Source of the DNA: Axinella damicornis
Taxonomy: Eukaryota > Porifera > Demospongiae > Axinellida > Axinellidae
Direction: 5' to 3'
NCBI GenBank assembly: GCA_963931865.1
Contig: OZ007507.1
Coordinates: forward strand, 15,910,181 to 15,974,180
DNA length: 64,000 bases
Below, one piece after another: positions 1 through 19,669 of the stretch (position 1 is its first letter; every line of letters starts with the position of its first letter). Made by a program: the position numbers and the translations under genes. The notes under the pieces were generated by a model. The model had not been told where the DNA came from. It was given only the letters and a program-made list of their open reading frames with translations, and did not search any database.

Positions 1-183
1 AGAGAGTTGACTCCTCAAGTCGAGGTCACCTGTGCGTGTTTGAGACTCAGCAATCTACTTGCCGTGTGCCTGGACCACCATGAACTCAGTGGCTTTGGCC
101 GCTTGGCAAAGAGCTGCCTTGTGATTGAATCAGAAAGAGACCTACACCTGAGGAGTTGCTGAACGATGATCTCTTTGTTAGCT
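1..183 (+). pseudogene. Kinase last exon, truncated by window edge and frameshifted
   Basis: This stretch matches the last exon of the kinase gene at 11,526-11,741. It has the same CLRLxNLLAxCLDHHELSGFGRLAKSCLVIE core and ends at the equivalent TAA (181-183). Relative to the intact copy, one base is missing just after the GTGATTGAA codons (about 130), so the conserved RATPEQLL-like end is out of frame. The sequence after the stop also resembles the 3' flanks at 30,287 and 49,017. It is the tail of a further array unit lying mostly outside the window. Confidence 0.75.
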
Positions 184-776
184 AATGGGATGATTGAGCA
201 TTTTACAACAAACAGTCTCTTACCCTCTGCAGTGACAGGCTGCTGCAACTGCATGTGGGTCAAACTGTGGCCAATCTTTTCACGCAATTTAACCTACAGT
301 ACAATAACTTTTATGAAAATACCATAGTATGTTGCATGTCATTAGGGCCCAATGTTGTTTTAAAACTGAAATAGTTTAGGTTTTGGTTTTAATTAGGTAG
401 AAGTCGCATTGTTTAGTTTAGTTTTAATTGCTTAGGTAGTTTTAATTGCTAAATCTCAAAAGGGTTAGTAAAGGCTCTTTTAGTTTTAGTAACCACCATT
501 TTGGGTGATTTTCATTCTAGTTTAGTTGTAGTTTTAATTAACAGGCTGAGACAGTCCTCATTTTAGTTTTAGTTTTAATTACTAAAGTGAAATATGCCAT
601 ACTAAAATGCATTATAGTTTTAGTTAACTAAAACAACATTGCAAGATTAGGCACAGCTCACTTGTAGGCACATTGGTGATATTGAAATTGTAATGTTGAC
701 CAAATCAAGAACGATGTGGATATTGGTCCGGCAGGAAGTACGTACTTTAGGTATAGGTACTGGAAACATGCGTGCA
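184..776. other. AT-rich non-coding spacer with TTTTAGTTTTAATT-like low complexity
   Basis: There is no credible coding sequence here. From about 358 to 640 the sequence is a degenerate run of TTTTAGTTTTAATT-like words and looks like decayed simple repeat. Confidence 0.5.
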
Positions 777-1193
777 TCTAGAACCTAGCCTCGTACCCAG
801 TCCCACGCCCAGCTTTTCGTCGCTGCTTAGTACGGTAAAGCGGGGAGGGCCTGGTACATTTCCTCACGTGAGCATGACGTAATTGAAAAACCGCAAAATT
901 TTCAGAACGAAGACGCTACTTTATGCGTGTTATTCAGCCATCTACACGTTCAACGCTCGGTGAGTATGACAGTCGCCCCCCGCTAGCTAGATACGTGTGG
1001 TGTGTTACCTGGTACCTTCGCTCTTCTTGCTGTTCTGAGACCCACGTACGCCCACGCCTGCTTCCGGTCTTTCTACCCCTTTCTACCCTTGACGTCACTC
1101 ACGTGAGGAAATGTACCAGGCCCTCCCCGCTTTACCGTACTAAGCAGCGACGAAAAGCTGGGCGTGGGACTGGGAACGAGGCTATCTAGAACC
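777..1193. mobile_element. Palindromic MITE, TAGCCTCG family, with 9-bp target duplication
   Basis: The element (786-1184) has long near-perfect inverted ends. About 85 bases starting TAGCCTCGTACCCAGTC at the left recur inverted at the right (about 1,095-1,184). It is flanked by identical 9-base direct repeats TCTAGAACC (777-785 and 1185-1193). The 399-bp element carries no transposase frame, so it is non-autonomous. Ends and duplication length match the copies at 2,591, 18,241, 36,497 and 37,600. Confidence 0.88.
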
Positions 1194-1690
1194 CACCCTG
1201 GCCCTAATATACCCTAACCCATTGCCCTACTTCCTGCTGGACCAATATCCATTTCGAATCAAGAATGCCCATGCCAGAATACAAACAATCATGTTTGCAT
1301 GTTAATGAAATGAGTGCGTTTACGTATGCAAGACTAGGCTTACGTTCTCATTGAACCGTATACTACTCCGTAAATTCTTTTTGGGGGGCAGTCCCGGCAA
1401 TATAATATATCCCCCACGTGACATTGCTGTGGAAGATATCTGTACTATCTGTCTCAAGACTAGAGCTCCCCTCACTTCTAAACGTCTAAGTGTGGCGCAC
1501 ATCGTTTGATACACAGGCTGTGGTAAGTTAAAACTTCGAACAAATTATGTATGGTTGAAGCAAGGATAAGATTCAACTGAGTAGCCTGGGGCTACTGAGG
1601 CTTGTTGGTAAAGTTTTGTTTTCTTTCTGGAATCAATGGAGTCGTCATTGGTACCCCCAATTGCAAGCACATGCAAATCAGCCCCAGTGG
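1194..1690. other. Non-coding spacer
   Basis: The only frames here are short and have no recognisable similarity, including a minus-strand one at 1,320-1,514. No regulatory pattern stands out. Confidence 0.35.
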
Positions 1691-1763
1691 TTATGGGGCT
1701 AGTCTCGCGTAGTCTCGCGGGGTCAGACCCAGGGGGTCTGGCCCCGCAAGACTATTATGGGGC
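1691..1763. mobile_element. 55-bp palindromic mini-element with 9-bp target duplication
   Basis: A 55-base segment (1700-1754) begins TAGTCTCGCG and ends GCAAGACTA. It contains an inverted pair GCGGGGTCAGACCC / GGGTCTGGCCCCGC. It sits between perfect 9-base direct repeats TTATGGGGC (1691-1699, 1755-1763). The TAG..CTA ends and 9-bp duplication suggest it is a relative of the TAGCCTCG family. Confidence 0.8.
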
Positions 1764-2250
1764 ACACTGTAATTCCTTGTTCATGAGATCGTAGATGAAT
1801 GGTTTGTCCATGCCTGGATGTCCCTACAATCAGAACCAGAGGTGTATGAAATATAAGCATTTGCACTTAGTGCATATTCTAACTAGTCTAGCTTGGAACA
1901 GTTCTAATCCTGGTCTTCTCAGCTGCATACGTTGTCAGTTACAGTTCACGTTGGAGTACCCTCAGCATTTGATGTCACCACCCAACACAGGTCATCTGTC
2001 GATAGCTTGATAACACATGCTACCATCTTGGTTGTGCAGAAGCACAAGCGAGAGTGCCGGCTTTACCCAGACTGTTCAAGGTCTCAACATAGCCTGCTAC
2101 ACAATACACATGGCCTGTGGTAGAGACTATGGATATTGTTCCTGTTGTTGATAGACCCTACGTAGACTGTGGATTGTATATAGTCACGTGTAGCTAGACC
2201 CTCACATGGGCAAAAGCCTGGCTACTTGATGCTAAGCTAACCAGCCCATA
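1764..2250. other. Non-coding spacer
   Basis: Only two short overlapping plus-strand frames are present (1,795-2,010 and 1,932-2,123). Neither shows a recognisable domain, and I see no convincing gene. Confidence 0.35.
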
Positions 2251-2254
2251 TAAG

Positions 2255-2405
2255 CCATTCACCCTGCTTGTACAGCCATTCATCCCGGTCATTCGGTCTG
2301 TTTGTAAACCGTTCGTCCTACTTGCAAACCATTCGGCCAGTTTATAATCTTCCTGCTTGTAAACCGTAAACCGTTCAGCCAGTTTATAAGCCATTCAGCC
2401 CGGTT
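2255..2405. repeat. Degenerate tandem repeat (TTTRTAARCCRTTCRGCC-like units)
   Basis: Words such as GTAAACCGTTC, GCAAACCATTCGGCC and ATAAGCCATTCAGCC recur about every 30-35 bases through this interval, forming a small degenerate minisatellite. Confidence 0.6.
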
Positions 2406-2581
2406 TTAGATGGGACTACTTCCATGTGTTTATCAACAAACTGGACGACCCATTAAACCGGCCAGGTTTACAATCGTTTGCAACATAATTATATGTGCCT
2501 AACATACAAATGATACAATAGAGCATTCCTTGGCCCTCTCAAATGGCAGCTGCTAGCTAGTCTTGTTCTCAAAGTATCCAG

Positions 2582-2655
2582 GGACAGAGGTAGCCTCGTA
2601 CCCAGGCCCCGACCGCCTGGGCGGTCGGGGCCTGGGTACGAGGCTAGGGCAGAGG
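2582..2655. mobile_element. 56-bp near-perfect palindromic MITE, TAGCCTCG family
   Basis: Positions 2591-2646 read the same on both strands except at the centre, beginning TAGCCTCGTACCCAGGCCC and ending in its complement. Flanks are GGACAGAGG (2582-2590) and GGGCAGAGG (2647-2655), a 9-bp duplication with one mismatch. It is the most reduced member of the family seen here, essentially two inverted ends joined directly. Confidence 0.85.
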
Positions 2656-3070
2656 AAGCTGGAGAAGGGTGTAAGTTACCAAATCTTTCGAGTATGGGGT
2701 GTGATCCATTCATTTTGCATGCTTATCAAAGACTCAGCCACCTGAAACCTCTCTCAGCTTCCATCATTGCCCGTTGTAGCTGGCGGTGTACATGTGTATG
2801 TGTTGTGTGCACTGATAGTATTATTCGTGTGACCAGTACATCAAAATTATGTATGAAAGAAAGAATTTCGCCTCTTTGCTTCCCACAGGTGGATCTATAG
2901 CTCGAGAGAACCAGAAACAGAAACAGCTGAGACTTTGGAATGTTCAAATAGTTACGATATACGGAGACGGCCTGGCCAATCTTCAACCAGTTTTGTGTGA
3001 ACCAGCTGCAGGTAGCTGGCCGTTCTGTCAGTGAAAGAAAGGCTCTGCACATAAGTAGGTAAAGTAAGCA

Positions 3071-11741
<8,671 letters not shown>

Positions 11742-12056
11742 TGGAACGATTGAATGTTGTACACTTTACTTTGCATTGTCTCATATCATGCCAAACATAA
11801 ACAAACCATGCAGATACATTGCTACGTACAGTCAGCTTTTCCTTCAAGCAGTTGAAGTACACTTCAACTGCTTGAAGGTGTATAACCAAAAAAAAATGCT
11901 ATATAGGATGGATGCCACCTGCTTATTATTAATTCACAGTACATGTATAGCAGTACATAAATTAGAAGAAAGAAAAGTACCTGGTACAAATGTAGCTACA
12001 AGCCTACCAAAAAAAAAAAAAAAAAAGTTACAACCTAGCAACACACCCATCCCTCC

Positions 12057-12720
12057 GTGACAGGTCAGACACCGAAGTGTAAGCCTCAGAAGCGCTGGAT
12101 AGGCGTGCCTGGAATCACAGGAGGAGACACCTTTAGCTTCGGTGGTCAGATGGGAACCGGCGTACTCCGGCTGCTAGGCGGGGAAGTCGAGAACCGGTAT
12201 GTACGGAGGGGCCCGACCTCGTACTCGGTTATTGGGGAGGCAATGTTCAGACCCCAGTCTAGTCTGCAAGCGAACACGCCATCCCGACTTCCCGCCAAAA
12301 CTTGCTACAAATTCAGTATTTATACCCAAACCGGATGTATCCTGTTGCGCATGCGCGTCCTCTTGACCTTGACTTCCCGCCAAAAATATTTCAAACCGTT
12401 CAGCCGCTTGAAACTAGCCACGGGGGCCCGGGCAGTGGGTCTAGCTAGCTCTCTGCCGCTCAGTGAAGAGGCAAGGACAATTCGACGTTAGTTGGAGGAG
12501 ACAGTGGGCTTCCCATGAATTCTGTGAGATAGTCGTGAGCTTTGAAAGGAGGGTGAATCCCCCCCCAATGTAACCCTTGCCTGGTCGCAGTACTAATACA
12601 TCATGAGGTGAAGTCAAGTGCTGTATTAGCGTCAAGACCATGCCCCAAGTGTACTACTGTAAACAATTGGTTTGTTGTATACCTACCAAATTTGTACTTT
12701 CCCATGCAGTCAATAAATTC
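12057..12720 (+). promoter_or_regulatory. Promoter-like module with E2F and NRF1-type sites (copy 1)
   Basis: Within about 100 bases lie two E2F-type words TTCCCGCCAAAA (12289-12300 and 12374-12385), a palindromic NRF1-type word TGCGCATGCGCG (12346-12357) and an ETS-like ACCGGATGT (12330-12338). This grouping is typical of housekeeping promoters, and the module precedes an eIF4G-like fragment. Paralogous copies at 23,340-24,015 and 41,700-42,400 keep the NRF1 word exactly. An AATAAA follows at 12712-12717, so part of the module may instead belong to a transcript end. The 144-codon frame through the module is probably non-coding, because its reading frame differs between copies. Confidence 0.5.
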
Positions 12721-12819
12721 TATTTAATGCACATGTAGTACTTGTGCCCATGTAGGTGCCATGTACCATACATGTATGATGGGGGAGTAAGATGGGATGG
12801 TTTTGATTGTCTCCATCAG

Positions 12820-13214
12820 GTTTGTCGGAATGAGCCAAAGCGAATAGCCCACCAGCCGAGAGAATTGGAGGTAAAATCCCTCTTCATCAGGAACTAGTGA
12901 AATGTACATGCCTTTGACCCCTTCACACGCACAAACATGCACACACGTACTCACACACGCACTCACGCACTCACGCACTCACGCACACACACAGAAGTGG
13001 AACTTTTGAAGTCAGAAAACCCTTGGTCGCACCCGCAAGAGTGCCAGGAGGGCTTTTCGGAGGAGGATCGGAAAACAACAGAGCTGTACCGCAAGTTTCA
13101 AGGAATTCCGAACAAGCTGACACCCCAAAAAGTTTCTGTCACTGGTGAGCTCTCCTGTTAGAGATCAACACCGAGGAGAGACTGAAAGGGGTCATCGATA
13201 AGATCTTTACCAAG
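12820..13214 (+). pseudogene. eIF4G-like fragment, two exons (copy 1)
   Basis: Exon a (12820-12870) reads RNEPKRIAHQPRELE. Exon b (12995-13214) reads VELLKSENPW, then SEEDRKTTELYRKFQGIPNK and LTPQK. After a frame change it reads EINTEERLKGVIDKIFTK, ending at a GTGAGG donor. This is the start of the MIF4G (eIF4A-binding) region of eIF4G, where families read NKLTPxxF and INTEERLKGVID. The frame is broken between LTPQK and EINTEERLKG by what look like two single-base insertions, and TAG follows. The splice phase of exon a does not fit exon b. All three copies share this damage, so it predates the duplication. Confidence 0.78.
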
Positions 13215-13734
13215 GTGAGGAGGCAACTGTAGCTGACATCCCAAGAGTGGACCGGAGTGTCAAAGGCATATAAACCCCTTCTGGCCGGCTAGCTAGTTGC
13301 ATGCGCTATAGACTTCCTGCCAAATATTTGACCCAAGTTGCACATGTGCGCTCCCTTGCGGTTCAAGGTCACTATGCAAATCTGTCGTCGATTGGTACTT
13401 TAGCTACAATGTACATGTAGCTATTATAGCTACGCCGGCAAATTATACCCACACAATAGAATGAGTTCATGAGAAGATGTGTTATTCCTGCATTGCGTTC
13501 ACATTTACTTTATTGATGCTCCAGGTAACGTCTCTGTGTACACATGGGGTTCTTGCAGAAACTATAGATTGGAGTGTATAATCTTGTTGATCAGACTAAA
13601 TACAATTCTTTGTTAGTAATGGAGGCTACTTTGCAGAGGCAATCTTTGAGGCTCAAAATTTGAAATTTGCTGTTGGCCTATCAATCATTATGAGTCCAAA
13701 CCATCAACCATACATGTTTTTTTTTTTTTGTCAG

Positions 13735-14753
13735 TTTGCAGTGCTATATGCAGACTACAGCCTTGGCTGTTGAGGGCGGGAGCGAGTTCTGTGCCTCGTC
13801 AGGAGCGCATGAGCCGATGAATGCGCTCCTGGCCTCGTACAACCCTCACTGGGGTGGGACACCTCCAAGTCATGCAGACTATGTGAGTGATGTGTAACCC
13901 CCCTCCATCCAGGTTCCTTCTTTGTTCTCCAGTGACCATGATGGCTGCAGTAACTTGTTGGTATCTGCACAGGACAAGGCAGTCGTGGAAACTGCACGTT
14001 CTATGCAAGGCTGTGACTGCTCAGTCAGCCAATGACACCTTCCTCGTCATGATACCGAACTGGTGAGCGTTCACAGCATGTGGGGTAGTAGTCTCGTTCC
14101 CAGGCCTCCCATGTGGCCTGGGAATGAGCCTTGGGGGCCGTCAGTGACCACTGTACTATTTACGAATCTCATACAAACTGTAAGTGTATTTCTCTACATG
14201 AAGCACGAGTGGCACACATTTTCCGGTAGTGTGATAATCGCTAATGTGTACGTATTTAGTTCAGCACTGCTCTACTGGTTCCGGAATCACTTGCAATAAG
14301 CAAAATTGCACTGTACTAGTAATTACCATGTGACCTACCTTGTTACTCCTCAGGACATTGCTCCTGAAGGTGGAGACAATGAGTCCACTACGATCACTAT
14401 CCCTGTGGTCTAGAGCTGCAGCGATATGGTGTTTTGCCGTATCGATATATTGCACCTGATGTATATATTGCGATACATCGACATATAGTAGCTGAAGGAC
14501 TGGTCAGAGTGAGGAATGTATGAACGAGGTCGTTACTGTCATTACAACTTCTAGCAAACAAACAAATTATGCAGTTTCGGATAGATATTGAAATTAGAAG
14601 TTGATATAATTATTGCGATATATCACGATATTTCAATACTGTAGCAGGATGTCATATTGTGACTGTCAGTATTACAATAATATTGATATGTCGATATATT
14701 GTTGCAGCTCTACTGTGGTCCTCACCTCAAACACAAGCGGGGACACCTTCTTG
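13735..14753 (+). pseudogene. SPPL2-like PA-domain fragment (copy 1), interrupted by a MITE
   Basis: Exon 13735-13882 reads VEGGSEFCA, then after an in-frame insert YNPHWGGTPP. A truncated exon about 13,985-14,062 carries GNCTFYA-type sequence, and an exon from 14354 reads DIAPEGGDNESTTITIPVV before being split by an insertion. It resumes at 14,721 and ends at a GTATGT donor. The order FCxxYNPHW, RGNCTFYxKAxxAQ, ITIPVVxxSxxxGxAIL matches the luminal protease-associated domain of signal peptide peptidase-like 2 proteins. No aspartic protease membrane core is present. Not functional as it stands. Confidence 0.72.
14403..14720. mobile_element. hAT-like MITE in a PA-domain exon, 8-bp target duplication
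   Basis: The element 14411-14712 starts TAGAGCTGCAGCGATAT and ends ATATTGTTGCAGCTCTA. It is flanked by 8-bp direct repeats CTGTGGTC (14403-14410, 14713-14720). Uninterrupted paralogues at about 20,863 and 40,347 give the empty site, CCCTGTGGTCCTCACC. The interior is rich in ATCGATATAT words. Ends and duplication length fit hAT. Confidence 0.88.
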
Positions 14754-15281
14754 GTATGTTCTGGTAGGAGTTAGTGTTTAATACATACGTGAGTGCCCCC
14801 CCCCCCCCCCCCCCCCCCTTTGTGGGTGTTGTCAGTTTACATGTGCATTCAGGTGCGATAGCTAATGCACGCTATATCTATATACGTGTACACTCTCCAG
14901 CATATCTCATTGCAGCCTGAGCTGACATAATGTAGTTCAGTTTGTGTCTTTGTCAAACAGTAATGAGTGAAGTGAGCAATTACCGGGTAACCTACAACTA
15001 CGTGCGACCAACATTGACACCAACTTAGGCCCTGATTCCCAGGCCAACTCCTCGCAGCACAGTGAGAATCTTTCCATGCACTGTTGGATAAGGCTCGAGG
15101 TGCAAATATTCACCAGGGCTACATACATACATGTATACCATTTTATGAAAAGGAATTACGTAGGTGTGTAATGTCGGTTCATTTGATGCATTCCTGAATT
15201 TCCTGCTACTAGCTTATACACATTCTAGACAGATGATGATGACAGCAAATGGGGTACATGATTGCCCGATCCCCTGCACAG

Positions 15282-16597
15282 GAGTTGCAGAGAATGGAGT
15301 CTGACTCGTCGCGGGGTTCAAACTTCCCCGACCGAACATGAAGTAGCGTGATCAGCTTGGCTGTGGAGGCAATGGCGATGTGTTCAAGTTGTTCTTCAGG
15401 GGACTGGAGTTTGCTGTCAAGTGGGTGAGGAGATAGACACTGATACGCCGGCTAGACTGCATGTGTGTTTGTGTATATGCATGTGTGTGTGATTGTGTGC
15501 ATGCGTGTGTGTGATTGTGTGCATGAAAGAGAGGGGGTAACCACACTCTAACTAAATCATGAAAAGCACTTCCAAGAGCACCACACAAATACACACCACG
15601 CACAACTCATGCACACACACAAACACAGACTCGTTACCGCCCTGCTGAGCTGAACGTGTGGCACAAGCTGGATTGTCCCAACATTATCCCTCTGTATGGA
15701 GTCATGCTGGATGACGACGACCACAGCAAGTGCTTTCAGCTGATGGCGAAAATGACCAGTAAGTCGGCTCACTCATACGCAATATTCGAATGGAAATGCA
15801 ATCGCTGTAAGGGGGGGGGGGGGGGGGGGGGGGGGGGGAAGGCATGAGTTACCTTGCATTATTATAAGACTTCAGACCTTGCTCTTTATTTTGTCTCAGC
15901 GTTCTTCTATCTACAGCAGGTCTTTGCTGGCTGATAAACTCTCACCAAATTGTATTTCTCTCATTCACATCTTCAGCCGACTTGAGGGAGGTCCTCTGCA
16001 GATTGCATAAGAAGTGTGGCACTTTTGGTCAGTTGATTAAGGATGTTCCCAAGACTTGGAAGGAGTTGGTCCAACCTAACGTCTGCTACATCCTCCATGA
16101 GGTCTTGCTGGGACTCCATTACCTCCATCGCAACAACACCCAGCACGGCGATCTCAAAGTAGGTGGAACGATTTGGAATGATCCAGGTTGTGTACTAACC
16201 TCATTCCATAGGGATAATACAGTGGGTGTGTGTGGCTGAGACTATATACATGTGTTTGAGTGAACCTATTAACAACATAATATTCTATGTGTTGATGTCT
16301 TCAGTACTCTGCTGACTGTCACATTAGCCTTGTTCCCAGGCTCCTCCCCCTGCGCACGCCGACGAATGAGGCTACTGTCACATACAGTTAACCCAGCCAA
16401 CTAGCTTGAGAGTAGCTAGTGGGATAGGGAATACGCAAGCAGCAGTTCTGAGGCAGCTTGATCAGCCTTGTTCCCAGGCTCGCAGGTGCTGAGAAAGAAC
16501 GAACCTGGCTTTTTTTTTGTCGCTATACACACACACACATACACATCACACAAACATGAGTAGTTTATGGCATACGTACTTCATACACTCGCTTGTA

Positions 16598-16657
<60 letters not shown>

Positions 16658-16811
16658 CTCCCCCTCGATCGTCACATGCACATACATACTCCACCTTCCC
16701 ACACACATGCACACATGCACACACATGAGTAGCAAGAAACATTCTCATCAAGAAGAAGTGTGCCTGTCCACATGTCCTCCACTGCTGCTGTCCCAGACGG
16801 ACCAAGTGTGA
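15282..16811 (+). pseudogene. Kinase copy 2, frameshifted and truncated
   Basis: Exon equivalents: 15282-15424 (one base lost in GACTCGTCGC, and an AAG-to-TAG change), 15629-15758 (open, YRPAELNVWHKL), 15977-16158 (open, ending in HGDLK but one base shorter at the donor), 16733-16811 (start of the RNILIKKK exon, then sequence breaks off). At about 16,811 it joins intronic sequence of the next unit, so the DFD, activation and C-lobe exons are missing. A nonfunctional product of unequal recombination. Confidence 0.85.
16596..16654. repeat. (CA)n microsatellite
   Basis: A nearly pure (CA)n run in the kinase copy 2 intron before the RNILI exon. Confidence 0.9.
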
Positions 16812-17124
16812 GTCAAGATTGCAGTAGCTGGCTAGTCTAAGTTTGGAGTCATTCCCCAAACACTCCTACTGTAGGAAGCAGTGTGTTGAAGAGAGTTCAG
16901 AGATTGTGTCCTTGCTTCTCAAGCCATTCATCTACTACATACAGCCTGCTAAAGTAAACTTCAAGGAAGGGGATACCTATTCGGAACCTGCTGATGCCTA
17001 CATCCACACAACCCCCCCCCCCCCCCCCCCCCCCTCCCCCCCCCAAACATATGCACGCACACACACACACACATATTTCACGTTGATCGATTATCCAACT
17101 CTCTGTCTCTGTCCTTGCATCCAG

Positions 17125-18218
17125 AGTGAGTGTACCAGCCATCAGGACCTCCTGAGAGTGTACGAGACATGCAAGCCGTGGTGAAAAGCCTTGTTGACGG
17201 GGAGTGCTAGCCCCGAGAATGAAAAGGTGAAGGAGTATATTCGGACCCACTGCACCCATTGCGATGTGGCAGGATGCAAAGTACCACACATGGCTGCTGG
17301 ATGGTAGGTGCTACTTTTCGTTTTATTTTTAGAAGACATAGTGGTTTATTTGGTTTCAATTGATTGCTTATTTCCCTGTATTGTGGAATAACGACTTCAC
17401 AACATGAAAATCTGGTCACATACTGACAAACAACAGATGTTTCAGAGCAAAAGTTAGTGTGGCTGTGTAGCCCCTTTGTAGCCAGAGCTGACATGAATTT
17501 GGGTGCTAACAAGAATAGGCTGCCATGCTGGGAAGGAGCCCTCTGTACCGTCCTCTCTAAGACTGAGGTCTGGGTAGCCTCGTCCCCAGGCCTCCACCCG
17601 GATTTTATCTCACAGCCATGGACAAAAAATATCTGGGCGGAGGCCTGGGAATGAGGCTAAGTCTGGGAGTACGTTGGGTTTGTTGATGCACACATACACA
17701 CACTCACACCACACACACCACACACACACACACACACACCACACACACACACACACCCACACACCACACACCCACACACCCACACACCACACACACATCA
17801 CACACACACATGCAGACACACACACACCACACACACACCCACACACACACATACACACATTCGCACACACACACATGCAGTTCTCTACCGAAGCCTGTGC
17901 CACCTCGGATGAAAACACTGCTTGTTGGTTCAATTTCATATGATCTGGAACCAGCCTTCATGTCAACCTCCCCCGATGTGGGTCTAGCCGATCTGAACCC
18001 CATTCCCAATCTGACAGTACTGAATAGTCAACCTTCAGTCGACCCACCATTAAAACCTCCCACCCTCCACACCCCTCACAACCTCAACGCTCGATCGTAG
18101 TCTCTATCTACCGGATGTTGAGAAGTTGGAATTCCCAAAGAACCTGCATGCTTCTTACCATGCGTGGTACTCACCAGGAGGGAGCAGTGCCATGTGTACC
18201 CTGATATACAGCAGCCAG
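17125..18218 (+). pseudogene. Kinase-gene middle exons 3-4, degraded copy
   Basis: 17125-17303 matches exon 3 (SECTS, VREMQAVVKSLVDG, EKVKEYIRTHCTHCD) but is six bases shorter with internal frame changes. 17881-18218 matches exon 4 with a large internal deletion near 18,090 and a retained YSSQ/GTATGG end. A palindromic MITE (17575-17659) and a CA array lie in the intron. Not translatable as a unit. Confidence 0.8.
17566..17667. mobile_element. 85-bp palindromic MITE, TAGCCTCG family
   Basis: The element 17575-17659 begins TAGCCTCGTCCCCAGGCC and ends GGCCTGGGAATGAGGCTA. Flanks are AGGTCTGGG and AGTCTGGG, a 9-bp duplication with one base lost. The same insertion occurs at 36,497-36,566. The unoccupied site is visible near 25,955 (GAGGTCTGGGAGAACG). 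Confidence 0.85.
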
Positions 18219-18231
18219 GTATGGAGCCATG

Positions 18232-18640
18232 CAGTAACCTTAGCCTCGTACCCAGGCCCACACGCGGAATGCTGAAGTGGGCCTGGTGACACTTGGCAAA
18301 ATTCCCGTATGTGCACAGTCAGCATAACTGCATAAGCGTTTGCATTCCTTACTTGGATGCATTCGAAATCACGTGGAAGGTAGCTTTTGGTGATGGCTAA
18401 GTAGAAAGTCCTTGCCAAGGAGCGACCAGAGGTGAGTCTTGAAGGCTAGAACAGCGGTTTTATCAAACGGCTACACTTTTTACGGGGTAAAGAATGTAAT
18501 TACTATGCAATAATTGGTAATGGACGAATGTGATTCGCCTACCCAAAATCAAGACTGCTGAGCTCAGCACATACGGGAATTTTGCCAAGTGTCACCAGGC
18601 CCACTTCCGTGTGGGCCTGGGAACGAAGCTACAGTAACCT
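18232..18640. mobile_element. 391-bp palindromic MITE, TAGCCTCG family, 9-bp target duplication
   Basis: The element 18241-18631 has about 60-bp inverted ends that include CACTTGGCAAAATTCCCGTA. It is flanked by perfect CAGTAACCT repeats (18232-18240, 18632-18640). The paralogous site at about 27,051 (GCAGTAACCTCATG) is empty. The 37,600-37,991 copy occupies the same site in another array unit, so this insertion predates that duplication. Confidence 0.92.
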
Positions 18641-18659
18641 CATATCTTAATCTGTTCTG

Positions 18660-18870
18660 GTAAACAGTCTAGCTGCTAGCCCTCTCTGCCCGGCCGGTCA
18701 TGCGCACTAGTGGCAAAGCTGTGCGCGGAAGACTGAGCTCTCCACCTTCCATGCGTGGCTTCACCACACATATGCATGATTTCCCCGCACACACGTGTGA
18801 CTTCTCTGCACACGTTCATGAACGGCCGGGCGGAGAGGGACTGGTGGCTAGACTGCTGGAGAGACGGACA
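18660..18870. mobile_element. Inverted-repeat element with CTCTCYGCCCGGCCG arms
   Basis: Arms CTCTCTGCCCGGCCGGTCATG (about 18,681-18,701) and CATGAACGGCCGGGCGGAGAG (about 18,818-18,838) are inverted partners around a CA/TG-rich core. Related copies lie at 27,535-27,690 and 38,045-38,220. No clear target duplication. Probably a MITE. Confidence 0.6.
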
Positions 18871-19039
18871 TATCACCTCCAGATGTGTTGACTTATGAAT
18901 GTTTGTGTTAGTCAAACATTGTTGACTCGGAGCATACTGATGCAAGTGTGTCCAGCTCCTCCAAGATGAGGTGCTGAACAGGACTTGTTGAATGGGAGGA
19001 AATAGTGATGAGTCAGCTGCGTTTGCTGGCATTCCTTTC

Positions 19040-19669
19040 AACAACTAGAGGTGTTCATAGAACACATACCCCGCGCTGAACATCTACAGGCCAGGATGCT
19101 CGCAGTGCAGGTACAATCGATGTGACATCTCTGCCGATGCTCTTTGAACCGGGCGGCTATCGTGTATACTGTGTTCGTGTATGGCCATATCCAAGGTGTG
19201 GGAGTGACCGCTTACTGTATATAATATTGTGAAGCTGGAGAGGTGGGGCCAAATGTTACGAATAGTAGGAAATAGCTGGGAAAAAAACAGCCGAAACCAT
19301 AGCCCTGATGTCTGTGAAGTACATAGATCGTGAGAAAACACTGTTTCCTAGCGGTCATCTTGAAGCATGAAGTTTCCAAATGCACTACGTGTCCTGTTCT
19401 TGATGGGACTCTGAGGTCACGAAGAGGTGGAGCCAATGTTATGAATGGTTATGAAAAGTAGCTGAAATGCAGTGAAACGGAGCCCTTTGACTTCAGTCAG
19501 GTACACATACCTAGAGCAGTTTTTTGCTTTTTGCTATTGTTTGACTCCATTTCGATGGCTTATGAGGGTCTGTGTGGCGAGATTTCACTCGCCTGATGTG
19601 CAGACAGATGACTGACAGACAAACCGATTGCTTAACCCCGCTTCATGCATGCGCACGTGAGTGGGATAA
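19040..19669. mobile_element. Dispersed repeat R2, minus orientation
   Basis: This is the reverse complement of 5,860-6,540, from GTTCATAGAACACATACC to GCTTAACCCCGCTTC. A foldback element follows immediately at 19,670. Confidence 0.7.

Noticed and set aside
12057..12491. 144-codon plus-strand frame (GGQMGTGVLRLLGGEVENRYV)
   Set aside because: Corresponding sequence in the other two copies is open in different lengths and frames, and it overlaps a cluster of promoter motifs. It is more likely regulatory or UTR.
12441..12641. Minus-strand frame MVLTLIQHLTSPHDVLVLRP present in all three copies
   Set aside because: The C-terminal part differs in frame between copies because of a variable C run, and no domain is visible. 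Repeat-wide identity alone explains its recurrence.
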